Assembly: GCA_018398585.1 (NCBI GenBank)
Contig: JAGTTD010000008.1
Coordinates: 9,932,501-9,996,500 of the forward strand
DNA: 64,000 nucleotides
Source of the DNA: Simmondsia chinensis
Lineage: Eukaryota > Streptophyta > Magnoliopsida > Caryophyllales > Simmondsiaceae
Reading direction: 5' to 3'
The notes under the pieces were generated by a model that saw only the letters and a program-made list of their open reading frames with translations, was not told the DNA's origin and ran no database searches. Both the position numbers and the translations under genes were made by a program. This document shows positions 34,561 through 47,256 of this stretch, one piece after another. How positions within the stretch are numbered: the stretch's first letter is position 1; the number at the start of each line of letters is the position of its first letter.

Positions 34561-35389
34561 TTCCTTAAATTATTTCTTCAAGAACTTGCCAAACATGGCA
34601 TAATTGCATGTCGAATGTTTAGCTGTGACGTGCCACTTGTAGTAATGGTCTGAAAATACCTCCAAGGTTCTAGCAAATCTGTGTGTTCCTACCTCTAGTA
34701 GCTTATTAACAAAGTGTTGGCCATACCCAGACTATCTTTATCTCCACTCATCGTGCAAAAAGATCTTCCATTAGTTTTGCTACTATGGGAATTATAAGGT
34801 TTTGCTTCCTTAATTATATTGACTTAGATAGAACTAAGGAAAGGGTATTTATTGATGCTCATGTGTCCTTCTCCTGGGAAGATCAATTCCCTTGTCTCTA
34901 TGGCATCCTGAACCATGTTTCTGAATATCACGTAATTCTTTGTTGAATGAGTCAATGAATCGTGCTATTTACAATATACCTTCCCCTTAATGGAATTTGG
35001 TTCAAGCTTTCAATGTTTTCCCCTAATCTTAAGTTCGTTATTTGCCTTAAGCCAATTGAATATTATATTGACTCTTGAGAGGTAAAACGAGTATTTTCTT
35101 AAGTCTTGGGATTGATAAGACTTCCTAGGTTTGATGTCCTTCTTGACCAAAAGATTGCAAAACATGGGAGATCCCTTAAAGTATTTAGCGACGTCAATCT
35201 CATAAGGAGGATCATCATCCTCTTCAATTAATTCATGTACTGGAGAACAACCTTATAAGTGGAATTAGTAGGTAGGTTAATGTCCCATTAAAAAGCGGCC
35301 CCAATTACAGTATGGAGAATAGCCTAAGTTTAAGATACTAATTGTTAGCCATGTCCCTACACTAACAATTGAACTCTGCCAAGTGCTCA
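34560..35389 (-). pseudogene. Tat element B: gag, C-terminal half
   Basis: The minus strand gives a decayed gag: an EHLAEFNC segment at about 35385-35370, then PPYEIDVAKYFKG, then a segment similar to LRKYS..LSR.N.IFNWL, and a knuckle-like YCK.HDS.THST block (about 34990-34940) matching the A copy near 50330. A solo LTR inserted at 35389/40230 (GCTC duplication) separates this from the N-terminal half. Confidence 0.7.
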
Positions 35390-36059
35390 TATTGGGAGCG
35401 TATTTCAATAACTTTTCCCTAAAAGACTAGAGCAGAAGCAGCCAAAAACTTATTTAAAATTCTCAATCTTAGAACTAATGCCTTCATCTAATTAAACTAT
35501 TTAAGTAGATCTAGATCTTATTCTAATAGACCCATGATATTACAACCGAAAAACATTGAATAAAACAAGTATAAACATTATATGTAGAACAAACGAAATA
35601 AAGAAAAGTAGCAACAACAACAACAAACCCAGTGCCTCCAAGGGCTCCCGCAAAGAAGGGTCTGGGGGGGTATATGTACGCAGCCTTCCCCCTCAGGGGG
35701 CTACCCAGAAGAGAGGTTGTTTCCAAAGACCCCATCCTGAAAAGTTGGCCCGCAGCAAAGAGCTAAAGACCTGGCAAAAATAGGAGAGTTATCAGATGCA
35801 TGAATATAGCAAACTCACGGCAGGCACACTGCAAGGAAGCAACAGGCTCAAAGCATACCACATCAAGCGCAGATCAACAAATAAGATGAAGATAAATATA
35901 TGATAGGGAAAAAGGATAGAGATAGAGATAGAGATAGAGATAGAGGGGAAGAGAAAAGGAAGGAGATTAGGATAGAGGTAGGGATAGATAGAGAGGAAGA
36001 AAAAGATAAGAAGGCAAGTAGCAGCGTGCAACCTCGTGAGATCTAAAAATAGCCTACGT

Positions 36060-38227
36060 GTGCAAAGAGGACCCAGCACTACTAAGCTGGGCTACCCTAC
36101 TCCAACCGGAACATCTAAAACCCCTATGCTGGCCCTCCATTTAGCCCTATCTAAGGCCATTTCCTCCCGAAGGTTTAGGTGGGTGAGGTCATGTCCGATT
36201 GTCTCCAGCCATCTCTTCTTTAGTCTGCCTCTACCTCTTCTGCTTAGTGTAGTAAGTAGCTGTTCACATCTCCTGACCGGGGCAGTGTCCGGTCTCCTTT
36301 TGACATGTTCGAACCATCTCAGCCATTACACCCTCAATTTATCTTTAATGGAGGCTACACCCAATTTGCCTCTTACGATGTCTTTTCTGATCCCGTCCTT
36401 CCTTGTGTGTCCGCACATCCACCTCAGCATTCGCATCTCCACCACCTTCATCTTCTGTGTGTGCCGTTGTTTCATTGCCCTGCACTCCACCCCATATATC
36501 ATGGCTGGCCTCACAACCGTCTTATAGTATCTTCCCTTTAACTTCAAGGGGAAATTTCTATCACGAAGTACCGTGGAGGCCAACCTCCACTTATGCCATC
36601 CCGCTTTAATTCGGTTGCTAAAAACGTCGTCCACCTCTCCATTTTGCTGTATCATGAACCCCAAGTACTCGAATCTCTCCTCTTTCGGTATGGTATCGTG
36701 TCCAATCTTGACTTCTTCCCGACTAGGTGCGGTAGAGGGATCGAACTTGAGTTCCATGTGTTTGGTCTTGGTTTTGCTTAGCCGTAACCCCTTTGACTCT
36801 AGAACCCCACTCCATAGTTCCAGCTTCTCATTTATCTCTTCCCGTGACTCCCCCACCAGCACTATGTGACCTGCAAAAAGCATGCACCAAGGTACACATC
36901 CCTGGATGTGCCTAGTGAGCTCGTCCATAACCAGAGTGAACAGATACGGGCTCAAGGCAGACCCTTGATGTACCCGTACTGTTATCGGGAAAGTATCCGT
37001 CTCCCCGTCCATTGTACCCACCATAGTCTGTGCGTCCTCATACATGTCTCTAATGGCTCGGATGTATGGTACGGGGATCCCTTTCCTATCCAAGACTCTC
37101 CAAAGGACTTTCCTTGGCACACTATCATATGCCTTCTCTAAATCAACGAAGACCATATGAAGGTCCTTTTGTCTCTCCCTATACTGCTCTATCGTCCGCC
37201 TTAGTATGTGGATGGCTTCTATTGTTGATCTCCCGGGCATAAATTCGAATTGGTTCTTGGACACCTCGGTCTATTACCTTAACCTCCTCTCTATGACCCG
37301 TTCCCACAACTTCAGAGTGTGGCTCATTAGTTTGATACCCCGATAATTGGCGCAACTCTGAATGTCGCCTTTGTTCTTATATATTGGAATCGATGTGCTC
37401 TTCCTCCATTTCTCAAGCATCTTGTCTCCCCGTAGGATTTGTTTAAATAGTTTAGTCAGCCAACTGACGCCCTTTTGACCAAGGAATTTCCATACTTCCA
37501 TGGGTATGTCATCCGGACCAACTGCTTTATCCCTTCCCATGGATCTCAGGGCTTCCTTGATTTCCTCGGGGCTAATTTGCCTACAGTCACAGTGATTCTG
37601 ATGCGCCTCAGATGTTTGAAGCTCCCCTAAGGATATCTCTGTCCCTCCTTGTTTGTTGAACAGCTCGTGGAAGTACATTTTCGACCTAGCCTTAATTAGA
37701 TGCCTGTTCACGAGTACCTGTCCATCTTCCCCTCTTATGGATTGTACTCTACCCAAGTCTCTAGTCTTCTTTTCTCTTGCTTTGGCGATTCTATATAAGT
37801 CCCTCGTACCCTCTTTGGTCTCCATCCTTTTGTAGAAGTTCTCATAAGCTCTTGATTGTGCTTCTTTGACAGCTCGCTTAGCTTCTCTCCTGGCTTGAAG
37901 ATACCGCTGCCGCTTATCCTCATCCCTGCCATGATCCCACTCTTTGAAACACACTCGTTCTGCCTTTATCTTCTATTGGACCTTGTCTCCCCACCACCAG
38001 GACTCTCTGCCGCTTGGTACTCTTCCTTTTGGCATGGCGAGAACTTCCCGTGCCAATCCTCTCATCTTTTGGGCCAGGTGGTTCCACATCTGGTTTGCAT
38101 CCCCCTTGAAGTCCTCCCTGAGCTCAGCCTCCACTCTATCCTTGTATACCTTATACTTCTCCCCCTTCAACTCCCTCCAACAGGTATACGTATGCGTTGG
38201 TTTGTTGATTCTTTTGGCCCTCTTCAT
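36060..38227 (-). pseudogene. LINE reverse transcriptase
   Basis: A linker (38227-37973, ending GRESWWWGDKVQ) precedes the RT. Frame 37954-37274 has KAVGPDDIPMEVWKFLG and SIPIYKNKGDIQSCANYRGI. After a break near 37270, frame 37264-36326 has the RT palm (DLEKAYDSVPRKVLWRVL, HQGSALSPYLFTLVMDELT). The catalytic FADD box has become LFAGHIVLVGE (about 36880-36855), so both catalytic Asp are lost. RTE-like C-terminal sequence continues beyond the stop at 36326 ([19 protein letters not shown], then [11 protein letters not shown]). Inactive copy. Confidence 0.88.
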
Positions 38228-38232
38228 GGCCT

Positions 38233-38532
38233 TTATATCCGCCCACAGTCCCCTATGTATGTAGAAAGGTCTTCACCTGGGGTAGCCTTGCAATCCCTGC
38301 AGTCTCTTTGCATCCTTTTCCTCAATAGTATGAAATCAATCTGTGTTCTTGTCCCACTGCTTTGGTACGTGATGATGTGTTGCTCACACTTTTTGAAGAA
38401 GGTGTTGGCCACCATTAGGTCGTATGTAATTGCGAAGTCTAGTAAGGCTTTGCCCTTTGCATTCCTAGTTCCAAAGCCGAATCGTCCGTGGTGAGGAGTG
38501 TAGCCATCCTCCGTCGCACCAACGTAACCATT
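38233..38532 (-). pseudogene. LINE endonuclease domain, C-terminal part
   Basis: The minus strand contains FGFGTRNAKGKALLDFAITY, then VANTFFKKCEQHIITYQSSG and TQIDFILLR. The blocks G.RN..G..LLDFA and S.IDF.L are the C-terminal half of the apurinic/apyrimidinic-type endonuclease of LINEs, including the catalytic D of the IDF motif. The N-terminal half is absent because of truncation. Confidence 0.8.
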
Positions 38533-40229
38533 GAAATAAAGTAAAGCAATAAATAGCAAATACTTAATTTAAATAAACCTGAAGTGGGAATCCAAATTGT
38601 AACTTGAAGATATGAAATTAGAAGAAGAATATCTTAACACCTCAAGGTCTTTTTCGCAATGACCTCTTTTGGCACTGAAGTGTGGGCTCTCAAAATATTT
38701 AAATTAGAAAAAATTTCGGAACAAAATTTTTCCTTTAATATTTTAGAAAAACATTTTTTTAGAAAAATTATGCTAAATCTTAATTTAGAAAGCCCCTAAA
38801 ACAATTTTAGGGTGTTCGTCATGGGAGGAAACCAGGTTCCAAAACCCAAAAACCCTTAAAGTTACCTAAAGCACAGTTGAAAAATGCAATTTACAAATAA
38901 ATATTATGACATGTGGCATCCTCCAATTGGCTAGCTCAATCCCACGGGGATCAACTGTGTGGCGCGCACCCAGCATTGCCACGTGTTGACCCTTGATTGG
39001 CTTGATCAACTTCGTGCAAATTATTGGCCTTTCTATTATTATTTGAGGCACGCGCCACTTTTTTTGCGTCAGTTGTGCCCTCACGCGTATTTAATCTCCT
39101 TTTTGTTCCATAAAAGTATATATAAAAGTTATCATGTTATACATTCATTTCATAAATGTTTGTTAAATGTTTGTTTAGCATAAAAATTTATTTATATCAT
39201 AAATAAATAATTCATCACTTTTTAAATATATTTAGAAAGTGCTTAAATTGTGGCTTGTGAAGGAACCTTATTGACAATCTAACTCTAGCTCTAAATGGGT
39301 TAAATCTAATTACCATCTCATGATAAAATTGATTCTCACTTAGTAGAACTTAATTCCACTAAATAAGTTTTACCGTGCTATAAAATTAAATATATTCACT
39401 TAAGAATTTCCTGAATAACTTTATTGCAATAATTAACCCCCACTATTAGATATCTGTGAGCAAAAATAACTTTAACTATTATCGTTATTTTTCTCACATC
39501 TATTACCGTAGTTCCTTGACTTGCCCTTATTGAACAATTCATAATACAGAAACAATTTCTTTATTAATTCCAAATGTCAAACATATGGAACACTTTGGCC
39601 AAAATTATAGAATCTAATCATATATTTCCGAATCAACTAAGGGGACATTTTGCACTGTAGATTCTTAGTAAATATCCGTTCACGTCACACATCCTGCAAT
39701 TGCCTAATGAACATAAGATCCTAGCCAAACTTAAAAACCTCATCATTTTAGAGCATCAAAGCAATTAGTATTCCATACACGAGTCCAGAATATTTCCCGG
39801 ATTTAGAGTTACCGTCTTACAAAATTAATTATTTCTAATAGCAGTTAAAGAAACAACTAATTTAGGTGATGCTGCTTAATGTTCCTATCTTATTGAAAAC
39901 TCCAACATAATACTCTTAGATCCCTATCCACGTGACCAAGACAGTATCAAATTATAGTCTTATCAAACAAGTTACTATCATCAACTACGGAGATACTTTG
40001 ACAACATGTCACTACTTTGATCTAAGTCTTTCCGTGATTCATTTTTGCTGACCACTTAAATCAAATCTGACATGTCATCTTGGACAACGTCCATCTAATG
40101 GAATGCTTTTAGAAAAGCAATCACGCACATGTTTAACTCGTAAAACATAATCATTTAATAAATAAAACAATTTTATTTATTTAATATTTAAAACTAACTA
40201 ACTAGTTTCCTAGGATACCTATTTTAACA

Positions 40230-41695
40230 GCTCGAGGGCAGACATTATTCCTTCTCCTGAGAAAAGGGCAAACTCGAGCATTTTGTATCCTCGAGAAAAA
40301 GGGTAATCCCTATCTATGTAGTCAGGGTCAGGTTTGCTATACAAGGGTTTATTGACCCTCTCAAAATTGGTCCTGGAAGGGAAGGTTAGGCAGATGATTG
40401 TGCGCCTGACATTTCCTTCCAAGTGGGCGAGGATCTTAAGGGGGTATCTATAGGATACCTCTGAGCATCCATCACAATAGAATGTGGGAACAGTGGTTGG
40501 CCCCCAAAACTCGGGGTAACCCCCTTAATCATTTTGGCCATATGCTTGATTGGCCTGGAAGTATGTTCTAGTAGACCTTGGATTATATGGTATGCCTAAG
40601 AGCACACCAATATCAGTAGGCTATTGGTTCATCCTATTATGGTTATTCCTTAAGTTATACTCTTGAGGAGGTGGGCGGATAGCTTGCTTCCCATGTGATA
40701 AGCATGAAGAGGTCTAGGGAGGAAGGTCTAGTTCCTAGCTTTGGGTACCTGTCCTTTCACTCTTATTTCAAGGCCTTGAGTGGGCCTCAAGGCAACCTCT
40801 CCTACTTAAAGAGGGTATGAATGATTATACCCCCCCATCCCAGGTACCGGTGACACCGGCACATTTGCATTGAGATCCCTGGAAGCTAGAGAGAACCCCT
40901 GACTCGAAGGCCCAGAAACCCCAAGGGGCACATTGTCATTCCTATGGCTGCATTCCAAGTGCATGACACTTGGGTTAGCCATAACAGAGTTTTCCTTTCT
41001 CTCAGGGACAATGCAGTCAACCTTAACAGTTGGTAATCGTGAGCTTGAAGGTGAATCACGAGAATACACAATTGGGATTGTTAGAGGACATACAGGCCCA
41101 CGTAGCCTGATGTCCTCGAAACAGCTTGAACCAAGCCATTGTGAATCTCAGCCCACCTAACTAAGATAGGCTCGACCATAACTACAATCTATCATGCCAT
41201 GTCCTTAGTAATAAGGGTAGCAGTGGAAGACAAGGTTAAGTTCATTTAAACTAAGACTCTATCAGTGTCTTTATGAAGCCTTTCGTTTATTGAGGTTCCA
41301 ACGTGGTTTATTATGACTCCCATGGTGGTATAGTTTTTAAATTGAGCTACTAGATTGCGCTGTATTTCAGCACGTTGTCTCTTAGAGGCCTCTCGCATTA
41401 TTTGTTGGACCCTTTGATCCACTATTTCCAAATGGTATTTGAGCATAGCCATGAAGCGTTTGTCATCTGTGACGTCATCATTGCCACCACTTTCACTGCT
41501 GTGACTTGATTCATCCCTTCCTATTATAGGGTTTTGTTTAAGAGGGTACTCAAGCGGGGATCCAATCAAGGCTAAGCTTTCTAACTCCTCATGCTTGAGA
41601 ACTTGGACCTTCTAATTCTTGCCATCGGAGAATGGTCTGTAATTACATCATGGTAATCCACGATGGGGTCAAGACAATGAAGTCTTACTTTAAGC
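40230..41695 (-). pseudogene. Tat element B: gag, N-terminal half
   Basis: On the minus strand, 41569-41246 begins MIGSPLEYPLKQNPIIGRDE, with a helical segment HLEIVDQRVQQIMREASKRQ. The next pieces, 41069-40806, are rich in Ser and Pro. Then 40422-40219 gives RDYPFSRGYKMLEFALFSGE, the conserved start of the Tat gag core (YP.PRGYK.P.F..F.GE). The frame is broken by several stops and ends at the solo LTR insertion. Confidence 0.75.
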
Positions 41696-41713
41696 CTCCC
41701 ACTATGGTCGCCA
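41696..41713 (-). other. Primer binding site of Tat element B
   Basis: The minus strand reads TGGCGACCATAGTGGGAG, just inside the right LTR. The same site is at 52518-52501 in element A. I do not assign the tRNA. Confidence 0.7.
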
Positions 41714-42704
41714 AAAGGCATGTTTGTTCTATTTGATTGCAATTAAGTGCGATGTGGTCGCCGTAAAAATTTAAACTAAAAAAACATGCAAAAGGGACTC
41801 ACCGTGACTATAAAGTGAGCCTAAATTTGGGCTGCATGTCTTTGACCCCAACCACTCACCGTTTTTTGAGAAAAGGTTGGGATATTTTGTTGTATCTAAC
41901 TTCGGTTATGCCACGAGTACTGCTTATGCTTCAATTAAGGAGCCTTGAATAAATTTTTTTATGGATTTTTATATATAGCATGATTGACTGCTTGCAGATC
42001 CTTTGAATCATGGGCCACAGCTAGGGCGCTTTTAGAGGCGAAAGGCCATGGGGAGATACCATTTGTGATCCATGGATCTCCGATCGGGAAACCGTATCCA
42101 AGCTCCATGGCTAGTCTGAGCTCTTTGGACCTTTCAAACTTAGCAAAATGAAACATCTGAGTACCTCCTCTTCTCTTGAAAGAAGATAAAAGGATTAATA
42201 GAAAATTAAAGAGATATGAACCTAACTCAAGTAGCAGCTATAGTCAGGAGCAGGTCCTATATACACTTTTCCTCGTACAATTAAAAGTTCGGAATTGGGG
42301 TGGAGACAATCCAGACTCAGCAATCCACTTATAAGCCTTAGGTCAATTAGGTTTTTAAGTTTGGCACCCTTGAATTTTAATAACTCGAATGAGATTATGT
42401 CTAACAAGATTAGGTCACTGGATTAGGACCAACGCAATTAATGTCAAGCCTTGCCCGTCAAAGCCCTAACCAATGGCTCGAACCTAAGTTCACTTAACTT
42501 ATTAAGCAGTGATAGTAGTGTTAAGACCAATGCAATCAAGGTCAAGCCTTAGCCATCAAAGCCTCAAGCTAAAGCTTCAATTACTAACTGGCTAAAATTT
42601 AGGAACATATTAAAACAAAGAGTTCATTCCTGATGCCCAAAGGGTTGCATTACTGAAGAAGCAAGTACAACACGATCTATGCTAAGTTAAGCTATGTTAA
42701 GTTA

Positions 42705-43037
42705 TGCCATGACCGTGGAGGATTCTTATATAGATTACAGTATGTTTTGATGTATTGAGATCTCAATAAGAGTTTGGATGTTATATTTGTTATGTTAGTG
42801 TTATTTTGTTGAAAGATGAGCAACTTAGTAAAATTGAGCTCATGTACTTAGTAGTGATACTTAAGAGTACAAATAGTGATACTTAGATTGTAATGGGGAT
42901 TATCCAATAAAAAAATGTACTCTCTTACTTTCTCATCTCTACTTTCTTCTACTTCCTCATCTCCTTTCCGTTTTTTCTCATCCCAAATTCTATCTATCCC
43001 CTTAGTTATAATTCAGGTTTAATCTTGAATTATAACA
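42705..43037 (+). repeat. 5' LTR of NA-2
   Basis: A 333-bp LTR, from TGCCATGACCGTGG to TGAATTATAACA. Compared with the 3' LTR it has a short extra segment near 42835-42855. Confidence 0.82.
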
Positions 43038-43051
43038 ATTGGTTTTAGAGC

Positions 43052-43897
43052 TTGATTTGCTTCGAAATCAAGTGCAATTTGATATCAAATATCACTGATC
43101 ATATAGTTGGTGGGTACTGCAATTTGAGCTACTTCTACATTGTGTTTGTGGATTTGCATTTGGTTGGATTGAATTTGATTCAATTAGACTAAGCTTGTAT
43201 TGAATCAATTGCTATGGAGAGTTCAAAGTTACATGTACTAAGTCGGTGCAGGTCAACTGAACAAGCCTCACTGAAGCAAACTCATTCAGTTGCGGTTCAA
43301 AGGGAAGACTGAGTTGAAGGTCAAGCAAGTTGTGTTGAAACAAGTTGTACTACTAGATCATACTATTCTTGAAAAGAATTGGTAAGATCGGCATTGGTGA
43401 AGTTGAAGTGAGCTGCTGGATCAATCTCATGCTGAATTGAGGTAGATCGTTTCTGAAATACATTTGCTGAGCTCAAGTAACTATTTCTGATCTTCAAGCT
43501 ACATTTTGATAGTAAACCGGCTGAATATTGGTGATATTGTGCTGTTAAGCTTAGAAGAGTTAGGAAATCAGCTGATTTATAAGAATTATCTGAAATCAAG
43601 TGGTTGCTTGTTCATGCGTAGAATTAACAAACAAGTAAGAATTAAATCGTAGCAAGATGATTGGGTTCTTGAGGTTTGGTGTTGAATAGTGTGTTGAGGT
43701 CGAAATTGCATCTAAATTCGAATCTAAGTAGATTAAAACAATCAGAAGTGTTTGAACAAGTCCTGTTGCTAGGGTTTGGTTCGAGTTTCTCCGGTTGGAA
43801 GCTCTGCGGGTAGGGTTTGTACCCAATCGTGGTTGATACGCAGCGATTGTGTGTGATTCGCACAAGGTAGGAGAGCAGATTTCTATTCTAGTGCATT
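43052..43897 (+). other. NA-2 leader region
   Basis: About 850 bp between primer site and the probable start of the long frame. It has the same base style as the NA-1 leader (TTGAAG, AGCTG, GATCAT words). No supported gene on either strand. Confidence 0.45.
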
Positions 43898-46668
43898 GTG
43901 GCTGATAAACTACATCTTAATAGTGAATTGCTAGCTGAGGGCACTGTTAAACTTCGATCAGTGCTTGTTGAGGGAAGTATTCACACGTTGTTGCGAAATG
44001 GTTCCATACGCAAGGCCAAGCTGGGTCAATCCAGCTTTAATTCAAGTGGCTAGAGTCTTAATCAAATCTCGAAGCCGTATTATTGTATTGATGAGGATAT
44101 CCTTTATTGAGTGTTTTATCCTTATGGGCCTCTTGCAAGTACTGAGTTGGTCTCAACTTCCCTTAGTGAGGTTAAGGTCACATTAGCTAGTATACGAAAA
44201 TGAGTGTTGTTTCAGCCCTCATGCAATTACATGGGAGAAACATATTTGATGGATGTTGCATTTTAAACATAAGCGACCTTGAGATGGGTATTAATGGGGA
44301 AAAGGAGCCGGAGAAGGTAGACCTCGATATTTGTCAAGCTCAAGACTTAAATTCTCTATCACTTGATCAACTTTCTTCTAAGAAGAATGGCATTTCGATA
44401 GTTGCAAATGTTAAGGAATCAGAGGATGAAGTAATAGAGGGATGGGAGCAAGAACTTGAGCAAAAGAGGGCTGATTATACTGGAATTGTTGTGAAGTTGG
44501 GTTACTTAGTAACCATTGATGTTGATGGGTCAGAATCCTTGGATCAGATTTATGGGGTACCACAGCTTCAATCTAGTATAGTTGAGCAACAGGTGAAGAG
44601 GATATTGAAATCTCAAGAAGAAGTGGAGGTAGTAGCAACAGTTAATGTTGCAGCAGCACAAGAGGAAGTAGCAATGTTTAATGTAGCAGCAGAACAAGAG
44701 CTTGATCAATCAAGGCCTCAAGAAGTGGGACTTACAACTGTAGATCAGGATCAACCGAGACAATTTGATCCAGGGAAGAAGAACACTAACAGTCTAAGAG
44801 GAGGTATACAGCACGCGCAAATGGGCAGGGAGCAAAAGTCATCAGAAAGGGCTGTATTCAGTGGGAACTCAGTTGATGCTACTGTAAATCCAAAAGTTAA
44901 CATCTCACCATGCTTTATGATTCTATATAATCGTGATTTGGATGAATTCTAGATGCTACAGAGATTCAACACTACAATGGCAGCTCCATGTTAGGGTGAA
45001 GGTGAACTATGGCAAGTGTTAGGGCCATTGAATGCAGCAGCCAAAGAATTGCAAATTCTCAGGGAAGCCAAGAGTATCCGATTGTTGATATTGAAGTTAT
45101 TCTTGAGAAAGCATGTTATGCAGTTTAATCAAGGGGGTTTCTTGGTAGTTCGACCCAGGGTGAGGGTTAAAAGGAGGAAAGATCCTTCACAAATGCAAGA
45201 GAATGGTGAAGAACATTATCAAAGGGGTACATTCAATGATTGCATATGTAAGAAGTTTGTAGCTTAGCTTGTTACTCATTATCAAAATGTTCTAATTGTT
45301 AAGAATTCATCTCATCAGCCAATGGTTGCTATTCCTAAGCATGCAAGAGTGGAACAAGTTGTTAAAATTAACAGAGCGGAACATATCAGCAGGTGGACAG
45401 TGATTGTAACCTCAAGTAATGGAAAGCATAACTTCAATGGAAACAACTTCGAAGGCAGAGTCCAAGAGGCGGTTGAGAAAGGGCTTGAGGATGTTTGCTT
45501 CTTGAGTGCGATTATGATAGCCATTGAGTTTCTGAGTGAATTGGGGAACAAAAGGGAGATAATAGCTGCTGAGATTTGGAGACAAGGACTACATTCATAC
45601 TTCATGGTCTGTTTGGTAGGCAATATTGTAGTAGGTTCCACAGAAAGAATGAGACAGATGCAATAGCTTGCTTGCTTGCGAAATGCTTGGATTGAGAAAA
45701 TCATCATGAGTTCAAGACTTTCTCCAACAAAAGTCAGCGCATGCTTTAGGAGAGGAGTCAAGACCAGATCAATCCTCAAGAAGTTTTTAGTTAGTCTGAA
45801 GTTCCAATGGTCTCTTGGGGTGATGAACTTCACTTGCATACTTGAGTTTTTTGATAGAGGATCAAGTATAGTTCATATGAGATAGCAATTGAGACTTAAC
45901 AAGCAGGGAATACTTGGTCTTTTGAATCAATATTGCCGTACAAAATCATATGAACTCTGAAAGCAAAGAGAGGGACCAGTGGGAGCTGAAAGTTTGGTGC
46001 TCAACCTGTAGTTGTTGAGTTGCCAACAAAGGACAATCAGTTGGATTTCCTTGGGAGTTCAAGTGCTGGCAGATTCACCTTGGAGTTTGATTTCATCTTG
46101 GGAGAATCTAGTTTGGTGGAGCAAGGTTCACAGCCAGATTGTGATAGACTTTGTAAGAATTATGGAAGGAAGTGCTGTGAAATACATGTTATACTTGATT
46201 AAACTTGACAACCGCCTAATAGAATTCAAAGAAGTTGTAATTGGTTCATGGAATTGCTCTTTGCCCTCAACTGCAGCAGCATTATAAGAGGATAAGTGGA
46301 AGGTATTAGGTGTAAGTTGGGCCTTGGACAGCTTTAGAAACTGGAGCATAACTGAAAAATTCATTCTGAGCAACAACAATACTTGGATTGATAAGCTCAG
46401 CCGCAGCATAATAAGGGAGTTTAGCTTGATGTATCAGATGAGGATCAAAATAAAGGATGTAATTCCTCTCATTTGTGAGTCTTAGCTACAGCACTCTTGG
46501 CCAGCAATACAAATGAACTTCGTGAAGTGGATGTTGGGTTCCATAAATTGTGGCGCGAGATGTTGTGAAGAGAGTATTGATGTTTGTTTGATCTAGTTTG
46601 AGCTGTACAGACCTCCAGAAGATATACCATTCATCCATATGCCAGCATTGAGTATAAACAAGAAATGA
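43898..46668 (+). pseudogene. NA-2 long frame, about 900 codons, unknown protein
   Basis: At the position equivalent to the NA-1 start there is GTGGCTGATAAACTA (VADKLHLNSELL), an ATG mutated to GTG. This frame runs to about 44190 with three stops, then the signal shifts frame. From 44200 one frame is open for 250 codons (MSVVSALMQLHGRNIFDGCC at its start), with an acidic part and Ala/Glu/Val-rich repeats (VEVVATVNVAAAQEEVAMFN). It continues in the same frame with stops through 45267, 45666, 45885 and 46287 to KK-TGA at 46668. The end, ESIDVCLI.FELYRPPED, aligns with VDVWFARCRPPEGYY of NA-1. No retroviral-type enzyme motif is seen. Function unknown. Confidence 0.55.
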
Positions 46669-46945
46669 AGATATAGCATTCATTCATTTGCTGGCGTTGA
46701 GTATAAACAAGAAATATACTCAAGGTGAACCATATTGCAGTAGTACCTTAGATGAATAAGCAAGATTTCAGCGACATTTCCAAATCAGTACACATGCTCA
46801 CTTGCCAGTAGAGGCTCGGTTCTATTTTCCGATTGCAATAGCAGCAAGTACATACATCAGCCTAGAGGCCTTTCCATTAGTTCTTCAAGCCTATACTTTC
46901 TTCTTGGATTCTTGAGGACAAGAATCATTTCAAAGGGAGGGGTAT

Positions 46946-47256
46946 AGTCATGACCGTGGAGGATTCTTATATAGATTATAGTATGTTTTGATGTATTGAG
47001 ATCTCAATAAGAGTTTGGAAGTTATATTTGTTATGTTAGTGTTATTTTGTTGGAAAGATGAGCAAGTTAGTAGTGATACTTAAGAGTATAAATAGTCATA
47101 CTTAGATTGTAATGGTGATTATTTAATACAAAATTATACTCTCTTACTTTCTCATCTCTACTTTCTTCTACTTCCTCGTCTCCTTTCCCTTCTTTCTCAT
47201 CCCAAATTCTATCTATCCCCTTAGTTATAATTCAGGTTTGATTCTGAATTATAACA
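46946..47256 (+). repeat. 3' LTR of NA-2
   Basis: A 311-bp partner of 42705-43037. It shares TCATGACCGTGGAGGATTC near the start and the GAATTATAACA end. Confidence 0.82.

Larger units (their letters stand above)
35609..38532 (-). mobile_element. 5'-truncated RTE-type LINE
   Basis: A 2.9-kb LINE on the minus strand, with a (GTT)n tail at 35609-35625 and a 14-bp target duplication: GAAATAAAGAAAAG at 35595-35608 and GAAATAAAGTAAAG at 38533-38546 (one mismatch). It starts inside the endonuclease domain, so it is 5'-truncated. The 3' region carries a GATAGA-type microsatellite (about 35915-35943) and a GC-rich end with GGCTGCGTACATATACCC. The microsatellite tail fits the RTE clade of plants. Confidence 0.88.
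35390..40229 (-). mobile_element. Solo copia-type LTR, reverse copy, hosting a LINE
   Basis: Read on the minus strand it starts TGTTAAAATAGGTATCC and ends GAAATACGCTCCCAATA. It is flanked by GCTCA (35385-35389) and GCTCG (40230-40234). Without the LINE it is about 1.90 kb. It is colinear with 13204-21775 after removing that copy's insertions, for example CACGTGGATAGGGATC at about 39930 against 18980. The uninterrupted gag target (TGCTCGAGGG) is present in element A near 51040. No interior sequence is present. Confidence 0.82.
42705..47256 (+). mobile_element. NA-2: second non-autonomous LTR retrotransposon
   Basis: The element is 4.55 kb. LTRs lie at 42705-43037 and 46946-47256, with a degenerate primer site TGGTTTTAGAGC (43040-43051, two differences from the initiator-Met site) and a purine tract CAAAGGGAGGGGTAT (46931-46945). 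The interior has no protease, RT or integrase motif, but carries a broken plus-strand frame of about 900 codons. It has the same plan as NA-1: the start GCTGAT after GTG, the frame ending shortly before the 3' LTR, and LTRs with TTTCTCATC pyrimidine tracts. The flanking 5-mers do not match cleanly, so the first base of the LTRs is uncertain by a few positions. Confidence 0.82.

Noticed and set aside
36036..38494. Several plus-strand frames of 60-210 codons opposite the LINE
   Set aside because: They are antisense shadows of the LINE endonuclease and RT, rich in Ser, Leu and Pro as expected for the complement of that coding sequence.
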